Below are positions 48,243 to 56,464 of a DNA stretch of 64,000 nt, piece by piece. The notes under the pieces were generated by a model. That model searched no databases. It saw only the letters and a program-made list of their open reading frames with translations, and was not told the DNA's origin. The translations under genes were made by a program, and so were the position numbers. Source of the stretch: Micromonospora sp. MA102 (GTDB lineage: Bacteria; Actinomycetota; Actinomycetes; Mycobacteriales; Micromonosporaceae); NCBI RefSeq assembly GCF_025460765.1, contig NZ_JAMWEG010000007.1, positions 248,001 through 312,000 on the forward strand, given 5' to 3'. Numbering within the stretch: position 1 is the first letter of the stretch; each line of letters begins with the position of its first letter.

Positions 48243-50798
48243 TCACAACCGGCGCGGGCCGGTGTCCGGGCGGGACGCCTCGGCGCCGGTGCGGACGGTG
48301 GCGTGCAGCACCGAGATGCCGTCCGGCCGGGCCAGCACCGGGTTGAGGGTGAGCGACCGGACCCGGGGCTGCTCGTCGGCGAGCCGACCGACCCGCAGCA
48401 GCAGGTCGACCAGGGCGGCCCGGTCCACCGGCGCGGCGCCCCGGTGGCCGCGCAGCAGCGGCGCGGCCCGCGGCTCGTCGACCAGCTCGGCGGCGTCCCG
48501 GTCGGTCAGCGGCACCGCCCGCCACGCGCGATCGCCGAGCAGTTCGGTGGCCACGCCACCCAGGCCGAAACCGACCACCGGCCCGAACGCCGGGTCCTCC
48601 ACCAGCTCCACCACGCAGGCCACCCCGGGCGGGACCATCGGCTGGACCAGCACGTCCGCGCCGAAGACCGGCGCCATCTCGTCGTACGCGCGGCCCAGCG
48701 CGGCGGCGTCGGGCAGGTCGAGCCGGACCGCGCCCAGGTCGAGGCGGTGCCGCAGCCCGGGGGCGGCCGCCTTGAGCGCGACGGGCCAGCCGAGCCGTTC
48801 CGCCGCCGCCACCGCCTCCCCGGCCGAGTGCGCCGGCGCCGACTCCACCACGTCGATGCCGTACGCCCGCAGAAGCGCCGCCGGGTCGGCGCCGTCCGGA
48901 CGAAGCGCGGCCTGACCGGCCGTCCGGTCCACCCGGTCCAGCTCGGGCAGCACGCCGGGCGGGCGGCGCAGCCAGTCGGCGTACGTGGTGACCCGGGCCA
49001 GGGCCCGGACGGCCTCCTCCACGCTCGGATAGGCGGGCACCCCGGCGGGCACCCGGCCGGCGAGGAAGGTGGCCACCACCGGCTTGCCGGCGGTCCGCGC
49101 GTCGGGCAGCGCGGCGGTGAAGTCGGCCTCCGGGTCGGTGAGCTGGCCGGGCAGCGGCGGGGCGAACACCGCCACCACGGCGTCCACCCGCTCGTCGGCC
49201 GCGGACGCGGCGAGCGCGGCGGCGTACTCGGCGGCGCTGGCCCGGGGGCCCACGTCGTGCGGGTAGCCGTCGGCCACCGTGAGGCCCTGGGCCGCGCAGG
49301 CGGTGGCGGCCAGCCCGGTCAGCGCCGAGGAGTTGCCGACCACGGCGACCCGGCGGCCGGCCGGCAGCGGCTGGTGGGCCAGGAGCACGCCGACGTCGAG
49401 CAGCTCGGCGACGGTGTCCACCCGGACCACCCCGGACTGGGCGAAGAGCGCGCTCACCGCGGCGGCGTCCAGGGCCGGCGCGTCGCCGACCCCCGGCGGG
49501 CGGGCCAGCGAGGCGAGCGCCACCACCGGCTTGCTCCGGCCGATCCGCCGGGCCAGCCGGGCGAACTTGCGCGGGTTGCCGAACGTCTCCAGGTAGAGCG
49601 TGATGACGTCGGTGCCCGGGTCGTCCTGCCAGTACTGCAACAGGTCGTTGCCGGAGACGTCAGCGCGGTTGCCGGCGGAGACGAAGCTGGACAGGCCGAG
49701 CCCCCGCCGGGACGCCTCGGCGAGCAGGGCCACCCCGAACGCGCCGGACTGGCTGAAGACGCCGACCCGGCCCGGGGCGGGCAGCACCGGGGCCAGGGTG
49801 GCGTTGAGGCGTACCGCCTGGTCGGTGTTGGCGACGCCCAGGCAGTTCGGGCCGACCACCCGCATCCCGGCCAGGTGGGCGGCGCGGACCAGGGCGCGCT
49901 GGGCCGCCGCCCCCGCCGGGCCGGACTCGGCGAACCCGGCGGAGATCACCACCAGGCCGTGCGCGCCGGCCCGCGCGGCGTCGGCGACCACCTCGGTCAC
50001 CGCCTCGGGGGCGACGGCCACCACGGCCAGGTCGACGTCCTCGCCGGCGTCGACCGCCGACGGGTACGCGGGCAGCCCGGCCACCGTCGCCGCGGTCGGG
50101 TGCACGGGGACGATCGCGCCGGTGAACCCGCCGTCGCGCAGGTGCCCGAGCAGGGCCGCGCCGACGCCCTGGCCGGTGGTGCTGGCGCCGTAGACGGCGA
50201 TGCCGCGCGGGGCGAGCAGCCGGGCGATCGAGCGGGACTCGGTGCGGTGCTCCCGGCCGCGCTGCACCTCCAGCGTCGCCTCGGTGGGTGCGATCGGGAA
50301 GTTCAGGTGCACGACCCCGTCGGCGTACTGGCGCTGGACCTGGTAGCCGAAGTCGGAGAAGACCCGCAGCATCGTCCCGTTGGCCGGCAGCACCTCGGCG
50401 ACGAAGTGCACGATGCCGTAGCGCCGGGCCGCGTCCGCCAGGTGCTCCAGCAGCACCGACCCGATGCCCCGGCCCTGGTACGCGTCCTCCACCACGAAGG
50501 CCACCTCGGCCTCCGGCGAGCCGGGGCCGAGCCGCTCGTAGCGGCCGACGGCGACGATCCGGTCGCCGGCCAGCACCACGAACGCCTCCCGGTCGCGGTG
50601 GTCGACGGTGACGAACCGCTGCAGGTCCCGCTCGGGGATGCGCGGGTACGGCGAGAAGTAGCGCAGGTAGCGGGTGCGCTCGGAGAAGCGCGAGTGCATG
50701 GCCACGACGGCCGCGGCGTCGTCCGGGCGGATCTGCCGCAGCTGGACGGTCGTGCCGTCGCTCAGCAGCACGTCCACCGGTTGCTCGACAGTGGTCAC
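48243..50798 (-). CDS. GNAT acetyltransferase fused to acyl-CoA synthetase (NDP-forming)-like domains
   Basis: An 851-residue fusion. Residues ~10-170 are a GNAT domain with the acetyl-CoA loop AYQGRGIGSVLLEHLA. Next come a CoA-binding domain (GIAVYGASTTGQGVGAALLG), succinyl-CoA-ligase-like domains (VGPNCLGVAN, GVFSQSGAFGVALLAEAS, SAGNRADVSGNDLLQYW) and a C-terminal ATP-grasp part (LGWPVALKAAAP, DVLVQPMVPPGVACVVELVEDP). The SHTGA-type motif holding the catalytic His of ADP-forming synthetases is replaced by PPGVGDAPA, so the synthetase half is probably regulatory, as in Pat-type protein acetyltransferases. GTG with GGAGG 8 nt upstream. Confidence 0.9.
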   Translation of the reverse strand: MTTVEQPVDVLLSDGTTVQLRQIRPDDAAAVVAMHSRFSERTRYLRYFSPYPRIPERDLQRFVTVDHRDREAFVVLAGDRIVAVGRYERLGPGSPEAEVAFVVEDAYQGRGIGSVLLEHLADAARRYGIVHFVAEVLPANGTMLRVFSDFGYQVQRQYADGVVHLNFPIAPTEATLEVQRGREHRTESRSIARLLAPRGIAVYGASTTGQGVGAALLGHLRDGGFTGAIVPVHPTAATVAGLPAYPSAVDAGEDVDLAVVAVAPEAVTEVVADAARAGAHGLVVISAGFAESGPAGAAAQRALVRAAHLAGMRVVGPNCLGVANTDQAVRLNATLAPVLPAPGRVGVFSQSGAFGVALLAEASRRGLGLSSFVSAGNRADVSGNDLLQYWQDDPGTDVITLYLETFGNPRKFARLARRIGRSKPVVALASLARPPGVGDAPALDAAAVSALFAQSGVVRVDTVAELLDVGVLLAHQPLPAGRRVAVVGNSSALTGLAATACAAQGLTVADGYPHDVGPRASAAEYAAALAASAADERVDAVVAVFAPPLPGQLTDPEADFTAALPDARTAGKPVVATFLAGRVPAGVPAYPSVEEAVRALARVTTYADWLRRPPGVLPELDRVDRTAGQAALRPDGADPAALLRAYGIDVVESAPAHSAGEAVAAAERLGWPVALKAAAPGLRHRLDLGAVRLDLPDAAALGRAYDEMAPVFGADVLVQPMVPPGVACVVELVEDPAFGPVVGFGLGGVATELLGDRAWRAVPLTDRDAAELVDEPRAAPLLRGHRGAAPVDRAALVDLLLRVGRLADEQPRVRSLTLNPVLARPDGISVLHATVRTGAEASRPDTGPRRL

Positions 50799-50823
50799 CG
50801 GTCGGTCCTCCCCCACCGCCGGA

Positions 50824-52005
50824 TCAGTCGCGCGGGTCGTGCGGGTCGAGCCCGTGCAGCGGGAAGACCGCCTTGCGGGTCGCCGCGATGGCGCGGTCCA
50901 CGGCGGTCGGCTCGCCGCTGGGCTGCCACGGCTGGTACGACGGGTCGACGTCGTCGGTCATCCGCAGCGGCACCTCCTGCCCGGGCCGCCGGCGCGCCGC
51001 CAGCTCACGCCAGCCCGGCGGGGTGAGGGTGGCCGGGTCGAGCGGCTCCCCGGTGGCCACCGCGAGCAGGTGCGTCCAGGCCCGCGGCACCACCTCGACC
51101 AGCGCGTACCCGCCGCCGCCGAGGGCCACCCAGCGGCCGTCGCAGAGCTCGTCGGCGAGCGCCCGCAGCGCCCGGTAGGTGGCCCGCTGCCCGTCGACGG
51201 ACAGGTGCAGGTCGGCCAGGGGGTCGAGCCGGTGCCCGTCCGCACCGCACTGGGTGACCAGCACCTGCGGCCGGAACGCCCGCAGCACCGCCGGCACGAT
51301 CGCGTGGAACGCGCGCTGCCAGCCCGGGTCGCCGACCCCCGGCGGCAGCGGCACGTTGACCGCCGACCCCTCCGCGCCCGGGCCGCCGGTCTCATCGGGG
51401 AACCCGGTGCCGGGGAAGAGCGCGAGCGGGGTCTCGTGCAGGCTGACCGTGAGCACCCGCGGGTCCCGGTAGAAGATCTCCTGCACCCCGTCGCCGTGGT
51501 GCACGTCCACGTCCACGTACGCGATGCGCTCCGCGCCCAGGTCGAGCAGGCGGGCGATGGCCACCGCCGGGTCGTTGTAGACGCAGAAGCCGGAAGCCCG
51601 GGCCGGCATGGCGTGGTGCAGCCCGCCGGCCACGTTGACCGCCCGCCGGGCGTCCCCGCGCCAGACCGCCTCGGCGGCGGCCACGCTCGCCCCGGCGATC
51701 AGCGCGCTCGACTCGTGCATGCCGTCGAAGACCGGGTTGTCGGAGGTGCCGAGGCCGAAGCCGGCGAAGAGCGGGTCGCGGGGCGCGGCCCGGACCGCCT
51801 CCAGGTAGCGCGGGTCGTGCACCCGGGTGAGCAGGGCGTCGTCGGCCGGCTCCGGCTTCACGAGCCGGACGCCGGGCCGGTCCAGCACCCCCAGGTTGCG
51901 GGCGAGTGCCATGGTCAACTCGACCCGCACCGGGTCGAGGGGATGGTCGCCCATGTCGTACCCGAGCAGGGCCTCGTCCCACATCACCACCGTGTCGTCG
52001 GCCAT
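50824..52005 (-). CDS. acuC: AcuC-type deacetylase of the histone deacetylase superfamily
   Basis: A 393-residue zinc hydrolase. Core motifs are AGGLHHAMPARASGFCVYND (active-site His pair), AYVDVDVHHGDGVQEIFY (zinc Asp/His), TVSLHE, CGADGHRLDPL (second zinc Asp) and LGGGGYAL with the catalytic Tyr. AcuC removes acetyl groups from acetyl-CoA synthetase in Bacillus. The Pat-like acetyltransferase gene starts 25 bp downstream on the same strand, giving an acetylation/deacetylation pair. ATG at 52005; a longer frame adds only 13 unrelated residues. Confidence 0.93.
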   Translation of the reverse strand: MADDTVVMWDEALLGYDMGDHPLDPVRVELTMALARNLGVLDRPGVRLVKPEPADDALLTRVHDPRYLEAVRAAPRDPLFAGFGLGTSDNPVFDGMHESSALIAGASVAAAEAVWRGDARRAVNVAGGLHHAMPARASGFCVYNDPAVAIARLLDLGAERIAYVDVDVHHGDGVQEIFYRDPRVLTVSLHETPLALFPGTGFPDETGGPGAEGSAVNVPLPPGVGDPGWQRAFHAIVPAVLRAFRPQVLVTQCGADGHRLDPLADLHLSVDGQRATYRALRALADELCDGRWVALGGGGYALVEVVPRAWTHLLAVATGEPLDPATLTPPGWRELAARRRPGQEVPLRMTDDVDPSYQPWQPSGEPTAVDRAIAATRKAVFPLHGLDPHDPRD

Positions 52006-52068
52006 GGGGCCATCGTCGCACGCGGGCCGGGGCCGGCCCACCACACGCGCGCCCCGCGGCCCGGGTGT

Positions 52069-52911
52069 CTACCCGGTGGCGACCGGACGGTCCGGGTCGG
52101 CCACCCAGTTGCTCCACGACCCGACGTACAGGGCGGCGTCCGGGCGGCCGGCCAGGTGCAGTGCCAGGACCGCCTGCGCGGCGGTCACCCCCGATCCGCA
52201 GTACGCGCCGACCGGCGCGTCCGGGGCCACCCCGGCGGCGGCGAACCGCTCGCGCAGCGCCTCGGCGGCGGGGAAGCGCCCCTCGGTGACGTACTCCGGG
52301 GCGGGCAGGTTGACCGCGCCCGGGACGTGCCCGGCGACCGGGTCGACCGGCTCGATCTCGCCCCGGTAGCGGGGGGCGGCCCGCACGTCGAGCAGCACCC
52401 CGGCGTCGGCGGCGGCCAGCCGGGCGGCCTCCCCCGCGTCCAGCACCGGCAGCTCGCCCGGGCGGACCGTGACGTCGCCGGGCGCGGGCGCCGGCGCGTC
52501 GGTGGAGACGGGTCCGCCGGCCGCGACCCAGGCCGGGAAGCCGCCGTGCAGCACCCGGACCGCCCGGTGGCCGGCCCAGCGCAGGGTCCACCAGGCGCGG
52601 GCGGCCGACATGCCGTCGCCGCCGTCGTACACCACGACGGGGTGCCCGGCGCGGACGCCGGCGGCCCGCAGCGCGGCCTGGAGCGCGGCCGGGTCGGGCA
52701 GCGGGTGCCGGCCGGCGGCGCCCGGCCGGCCGCACAGCTCGGTGTCCAGGTCGACGAAGACCGCGCCCCGCAGGTGACCGGCCGCGTAGTCCTCCCGGCC
52801 GGGCGGCCCGGCGAGCCGCCAGCGGACGTCCAGGAGGGTGGGCGGATCGGCGCGGTCGAGCTCGGTGGCGAGCCGGTCGGGCTCGACGAGCAGGTCTTCG
52901 GTTCCGGACAT
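52069..52911 (-). CDS. Rhodanese-type thiosulfate/3-mercaptopyruvate sulfurtransferase
   Basis: A 280-residue tandem-rhodanese protein. The inactive N-terminal repeat has LLDVRWRLAGPPGREDYAAGHL and VVVYDGGDGMSAARAWW. The C-terminal repeat has VLLDVRAAPRYRGEIEP, AGHVPGAVNLP and the catalytic Cys loop AYCGSGVTAAQAVLAL. A CGSGVTA loop favours 3-mercaptopyruvate over thiosulfate as donor, from family knowledge. It precedes acuC on the same strand with 63 bp between. Confidence 0.92.
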   Translation of the reverse strand: MSGTEDLLVEPDRLATELDRADPPTLLDVRWRLAGPPGREDYAAGHLRGAVFVDLDTELCGRPGAAGRHPLPDPAALQAALRAAGVRAGHPVVVYDGGDGMSAARAWWTLRWAGHRAVRVLHGGFPAWVAAGGPVSTDAPAPAPGDVTVRPGELPVLDAGEAARLAAADAGVLLDVRAAPRYRGEIEPVDPVAGHVPGAVNLPAPEYVTEGRFPAAEALRERFAAAGVAPDAPVGAYCGSGVTAAQAVLALHLAGRPDAALYVGSWSNWVADPDRPVATG

Positions 52912-52981
52912 GCGGTCCAGTCAACACCATCCGGGCAGCGACCTCCCGGTTCGGCGTCGGTGGATCGTCGGGGGTCCGGGG

Positions 52982-52987
52982 TAGCAT
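52982..52987 (+). promoter_or_regulatory. Candidate -10 box of ideR (TAGCAT)
   Basis: TAGCAT lies 22 nt before the GTG of ideR, leaving a short leader that contains its GGAGGG ribosome site. No -35 match was found. Confidence 0.4.
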
Positions 52988-53009
52988 CGAACGCCGGAGG
53001 GACGCTGAC

Positions 53010-53696
53010 GTGAAGCATGACCTGGTCGACACGACCGAGATGTACCTGCGCACCATCCTCGAGCTGGAAGAGGAGGGGGTGCCGCCGCTGCGTGCGCGGA
53101 TCGCGGAGCGGTTGAAGCAGAGCGGTCCCACCGTCAGCCAGACCGTCGCCCGGATGGAGCGGGACGGCCTGCTCACCGTCGAGGGTGACCGCCACCTGAT
53201 GCTCACCGCGCTGGGCCGCACCTCCGCCGTTTCGGTCATGCGCAAGCACCGGCTCGCCGAGCTGCTGCTCGTGAACGTGATCGGGATGCCCTACGAGGAG
53301 GCCCACGAGGAGGCCTGCCGGTGGGAGCACGTGATGAGCGACGCGGTGGAGAAGCGGGTCTACGACCTGCTCAACCGGCCGACCCGCTCCCCCTACGGCA
53401 ACCCGATCCCGGGCCTGGAGGAGCTGGGCGACCCGGGCCTGCGCGAGGCCGAGACCGCCGAGGGCGAGCGCAACCTGGCCTTCCCGGGCCTGTCCGGGCC
53501 GGTCGTGGTGCGGCGGATCTGCGAGAGCGTGCAGACCGACGCCGACGTCCTCCGGCAGCTGCACGCGGCGGGCGTCGACCCCGGTGCCACGGTGACCGTG
53601 GCCCAGGAACGCGACGGCGTCTCCATCGACCGCTCCGGTGACCGGGTCCGGCTGCCCCGCGAGGTGGCCTCCCGGGTGTTCGTCGCGGCCCGCTGA
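53010..53696 (+). CDS. ideR: Iron-dependent repressor of the DtxR/IdeR family
   Basis: A 228-residue metal-responsive repressor. The N-terminal winged helix has YLRTILELEEEGVPPLRARI and SGPTVSQTVARMERDGLL. The dimerization domain carries metal ligands in RKHRLAELLL and EEACRWEHVMSDAVE (Cys, Glu, His), matching the IdeR ligand set. The last ~75 residues are an SH3-like FeoA domain. Fe(II)-bound IdeR represses siderophore and uptake genes. GTG with GGAGGG 8 nt upstream. In M. tuberculosis ideR directly follows sigB; here VOC, acetylation and sulfurtransferase genes are inserted. Confidence 0.95.
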   Translation: MKHDLVDTTEMYLRTILELEEEGVPPLRARIAERLKQSGPTVSQTVARMERDGLLTVEGDRHLMLTALGRTSAVSVMRKHRLAELLLVNVIGMPYEEAHEEACRWEHVMSDAVEKRVYDLLNRPTRSPYGNPIPGLEELGDPGLREAETAEGERNLAFPGLSGPVVVRRICESVQTDADVLRQLHAAGVDPGATVTVAQERDGVSIDRSGDRVRLPREVASRVFVAAR

Positions 53697-53723
53697 CCCG
53701 CCCGGCCCCGCCGCACCCGGCGG

Positions 53724-54272
53724 TCAGAGCTGCCGGGTGTCGATCACCTTGGCGAGGTTGACCAGCTTGCCGGCCGCCTTGTCGGCCTCGGCCGTGGCGG
53801 TGCCGCGCGGGCTGGTCCAGCGCAGCGTGGCCAGCCGCCCCTCGCCGGCAAGCCAGCCCACCTCCGCCGCCGGGCCGCTCTTCGCGGTCTTCGGCAGCGT
53901 GTGCCGGTAGGCGATCTTCCCGAGCTTGGTCACCTTCTTGGCGCCCCGGGGCAGCACGTCGAGGGTGAAGGTCGACGTGTCGATCGACGTGTCGGTCACC
54001 GTCAGGGTCAGCTCCGGCAGCACGGCCCGCTCGGCCCGGACCACGCAGGTGTGCGTGTCGCCCTTGTCGATGGCGGCGGCCACGTCGAACCTGCCGCCCG
54101 TGTGCTTGGCGATCACCGCGAAGTCGAGCAGCCGGCACGCCCCGCCGGACGAGGCGGCGGACACCTCGACCGCCCTCGGCTCCCCCGCCGGCACCTCGAC
54201 CGGTGTGTCCTCGGCGGCGCAGCCGGCGGTCAGCAGTACGGCCGAAGCGGCCAGCCAGGTCCGGGCGCGCAC
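53724..54272 (-). CDS. Putative lipoprotein
   Basis: A 182-residue protein. The signal RARTWLAASAVLLTAGC ends in lipobox LTAGC. The mature domain has RLLDFAVIAKHTGGRFDVAAA and YRHTLPKTAKSGPAAEVGWL, and two Cys (GACRLL, HTCVVR) likely to pair. GTG 54272 has GGAGG 7 nt upstream; the longer frame starts in unrelated sequence. No family is recognised. It converges on ideR. Confidence 0.78.
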   Translation of the reverse strand: MRARTWLAASAVLLTAGCAAEDTPVEVPAGEPRAVEVSAASSGGACRLLDFAVIAKHTGGRFDVAAAIDKGDTHTCVVRAERAVLPELTLTVTDTSIDTSTFTLDVLPRGAKKVTKLGKIAYRHTLPKTAKSGPAAEVGWLAGEGRLATLRWTSPRGTATAEADKAAGKLVNLAKVIDTRQL

Positions 54273-54358
54273 GTGGAGACCTCCGCAGTCGTCGGCGGGG
54301 GCCGCCCGCCGGATGTCCGTCGGCCACCGTACGGGCTGCCCGCCGGGGACGGAAGTCC

Positions 54359-54601
54359 TCAATCGTCCACGTACGGACAGTGCCGGCATCCTCGCCCGCA
54401 GCACGTGCCGCGGCGGGCCAGGAAACCGGCGCTGAGCACGAAGAGCCCGCTCTCCGGGTCCAGGTAGCCGGCCTCACCGGCGGCCAGGGCGGCGGCGTGC
54501 GCGGCCAGGATCCGCGCCCGGTCCGGGTGGTCGGGCGACAGCCGCGACGGGTGCGGCTCGGTCAACGGCCGGTCCGCCAGCGGTCGTCGCTCTCCGGTCA
54601 C
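54359..54601 (-). CDS. DUF5522 Cys-rich small protein
   Basis: An 80-residue protein. LAAGEAGYLDPESGLFVLSA is followed by FLARRGTCCGRGCRHCPY, the family signature with four Cys in a short span, probably a metal site. GTG start with TAGACT 6 nt upstream. Function unknown. It lies on the same strand as the asparaginase gene, 81 bp downstream. Confidence 0.85.
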   Translation of the reverse strand: MTGERRPLADRPLTEPHPSRLSPDHPDRARILAAHAAALAAGEAGYLDPESGLFVLSAGFLARRGTCCGRGCRHCPYVDD

Positions 54602-54607
54602 CGCGCG

Positions 54608-54613
54608 AGTCTA
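54608..54613 (-). promoter_or_regulatory. Leaderless-type -10 box (TAGACT)
   Basis: TAGACT on the reverse strand ends 6 nt before the GTG of the DUF5522 gene. Confidence 0.55.
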
Positions 54614-54682
54614 CGGAGGCCGCCCCGAGGCTGGCGTTCAGCCGGCACCCGGCGGTGATCGCCGTGCTGGCCGCGCGCCGGC

Positions 54683-55660
54683 TCAGCCGTGCCGGTCGAA
54701 CGCCGCGGCGACCGCCGCCCGGTCCGCGCCGGCGGCCAGCAGCAGCCGGAGCAGCACCTTGGCCTTGTATGGGTCGAGCAGCCCACCGCGGATCAGCCCG
54801 CGCCGCCGCAGGTCGGCCTCCGAACCGACCGCGCCGTAGGTGTTCCGCAGCACCGACCCGGCCCCCGTCCGGGAGGCGAGCACCACCGGCATCCGCGCGG
54901 CCAGCTCGCCCAGCGCCGGGGCGAAGTCGGGCGGCACGTGCCCCACCCCGAAGCCGGCCACCACCAGGCCGTCCAGGCCCGGGGCGAGCGCGTCGAGCAG
55001 CGCCGGGTCGTCGTCGAGGGTGACCGTGTGCAGCGCCACCCGGGTGGCGGCCAGCCGGTCGCGGTCCACCGGCGGCAGCGGGGCGTGCCGGGGCGGGCGG
55101 GTGAGCAGCCGCACCTCCCCCTCGATGACGTGCCCGAGCGGACCCGCGTTCGGTGCCGCGAAGGTGGCCGTGCTGGTGCTGTGGGTCTTGCGGACGAAGC
55201 GGGCCGCGTGGATCTCGTCGTTGAACGCCACCAGCACCCCGAGGTCCCGCGCGGCCGGCGCGGCGGCGACCCGGGCGGCGGCGAGCAGGTTGGCCGGCCC
55301 GTCCGGCCCGGCCAGGGTGGGGTTGCGCATCGCGCCGGTGAACACCAGCGGCGCCGGGTGCGGCCAGACCAGGTCGGCCAGGAAGGCGGTCTCCTCCAGG
55401 GTGTCGGTGCCCTGGGTCACCACCACACCGGCCGCCCCGTCGGCGACCGCCGCGCCGGCCGCGTCCACCAGGTCCAGGATCTGCCGGTACGCCAGGGCGG
55501 CGCTGGGCACCGCCTCGACGTCCCGCACGTCGAGCGGGATGTCGGCGAGCCCCGGTACGGCGGCCGTGAGGTCGGCGCCGGTGAGCCGGCTGACCACGCC
55601 CTGCGCTCTGGTGCCCGCCATGGCGATCGTGCCGCCCAGGGTGAAGAGCGCGACGGTCAC
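54683..55660 (-). CDS. L-asparaginase family protein
   Basis: A 325-residue cytosolic amidohydrolase converting asparagine to aspartate. The nucleophile Thr lies in FTLGGTIAMAG. The second catalytic set is VTQGTDTLEETAF, and the Lys in FVRKTHSTS completes the site. The C-terminal domain includes GFGVGHVPPDF and VVLASRTGAGSV. No signal peptide, so it is a type I-like enzyme. The start GTG overlaps the methyltransferase stop (GTGA), giving a two-gene operon. Confidence 0.92.
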   Translation of the reverse strand: MTVALFTLGGTIAMAGTRAQGVVSRLTGADLTAAVPGLADIPLDVRDVEAVPSAALAYRQILDLVDAAGAAVADGAAGVVVTQGTDTLEETAFLADLVWPHPAPLVFTGAMRNPTLAGPDGPANLLAAARVAAAPAARDLGVLVAFNDEIHAARFVRKTHSTSTATFAAPNAGPLGHVIEGEVRLLTRPPRHAPLPPVDRDRLAATRVALHTVTLDDDPALLDALAPGLDGLVVAGFGVGHVPPDFAPALGELAARMPVVLASRTGAGSVLRNTYGAVGSEADLRRRGLIRGGLLDPYKAKVLLRLLLAAGADRAAVAAAFDRHG

Positions 55661-56298
55661 CGGTCGGCCTTCCTGGCGAGCAGGAACGCCTGCGGTCCCC
55701 GGTCGAGTTCCTCCGCCTCGCGGACCAGCGTGGCGTGCACCGCGAATCCGGCCGCGGTGAGCTGCTCGGCGAGCCGTTCCGGCGGCAGCCAGTACACGTC
55801 GTACGAGACGGTGTGGCCGTACGCCTGTTCCAGCCGGATCCGCTGGTCGCCGGCCTTGACCGCGACCAGCAGGTGACCGCCCGGGGCGAGCACCCGGTGG
55901 AACTCGGCGAACACCCCGGACAGCAGGTCCGGCGGCAGGTGGATGATCGAGTACCAGGCCACGAGGCCGGCCAGCGCCGCGTCGGGGATGTCCAGCGCGG
56001 TCATCGAGCCGACCTCGAAGCGCAGTTCCGGGTAGTTCCGGCGGGCCACCTCGAGCATGCCCGGGGAGAGGTCGACCCCGGAGATGTCGAGCCCGAGACT
56101 GCGCAGGTGGGCGGTGATCCGGCCGGTCCCGCAGCCCGCCTCCAGCACCGGCCGGCCGGACCCCACCAGCTCCGCGAACGCGGCCAGCATCCCCCGGTCG
56201 AGCGGGCCCTCCAGCACGTCGGGAATCAGCCGGGCGTAGTCCACGGCCACCGTGTCGTAGGCGGCGCGCGTCTCGGTGAGCCAGTTCGGTTCGATCAT
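55657..56298 (-). CDS. Class I SAM-dependent methyltransferase
   Basis: A 213-residue methyltransferase of the UbiE/Methyltransf_11 type. Motif I is VLEAGCGTGRITAHL, post-I GVDLSPGMLEVA, motif II LVAWYSIIHLPPDLL and motif III VLAPGGHLLVAV. Substrate unknown. The ATG has a TAGGGT box 8 nt upstream and no ribosome site. Translationally coupled to the asparaginase gene; no obvious shared pathway. Confidence 0.9.
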   Translation of the reverse strand: MIEPNWLTETRAAYDTVAVDYARLIPDVLEGPLDRGMLAAFAELVGSGRPVLEAGCGTGRITAHLRSLGLDISGVDLSPGMLEVARRNYPELRFEVGSMTALDIPDAALAGLVAWYSIIHLPPDLLSGVFAEFHRVLAPGGHLLVAVKAGDQRIRLEQAYGHTVSYDVYWLPPERLAEQLTAAGFAVHATLVREAEELDRGPQAFLLARKADR

Positions 56299-56306
56299 GA
56301 AAGACG

Positions 56307-56312
56307 ACCCTA
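56307..56312 (-). promoter_or_regulatory. Leaderless-type -10 box (TAGGGT)
   Basis: TAGGGT on the reverse strand ends 8 nt before the ATG of the methyltransferase gene. Confidence 0.55.
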
Positions 56313-56464
56313 GTCGCCGGCCGGCCCCGCGTCCGCCCGCACCCGGCCCGGCCCGGCCCGGCGACGACCGTCTCCGGCCCGGGGGAAATGCCGCGACCGG
56401 CGGCGGCCCGGCGGGATACCGTGCCCGGTCGCACACCCGCAACCTCGATGGACAGGCCCGAACG

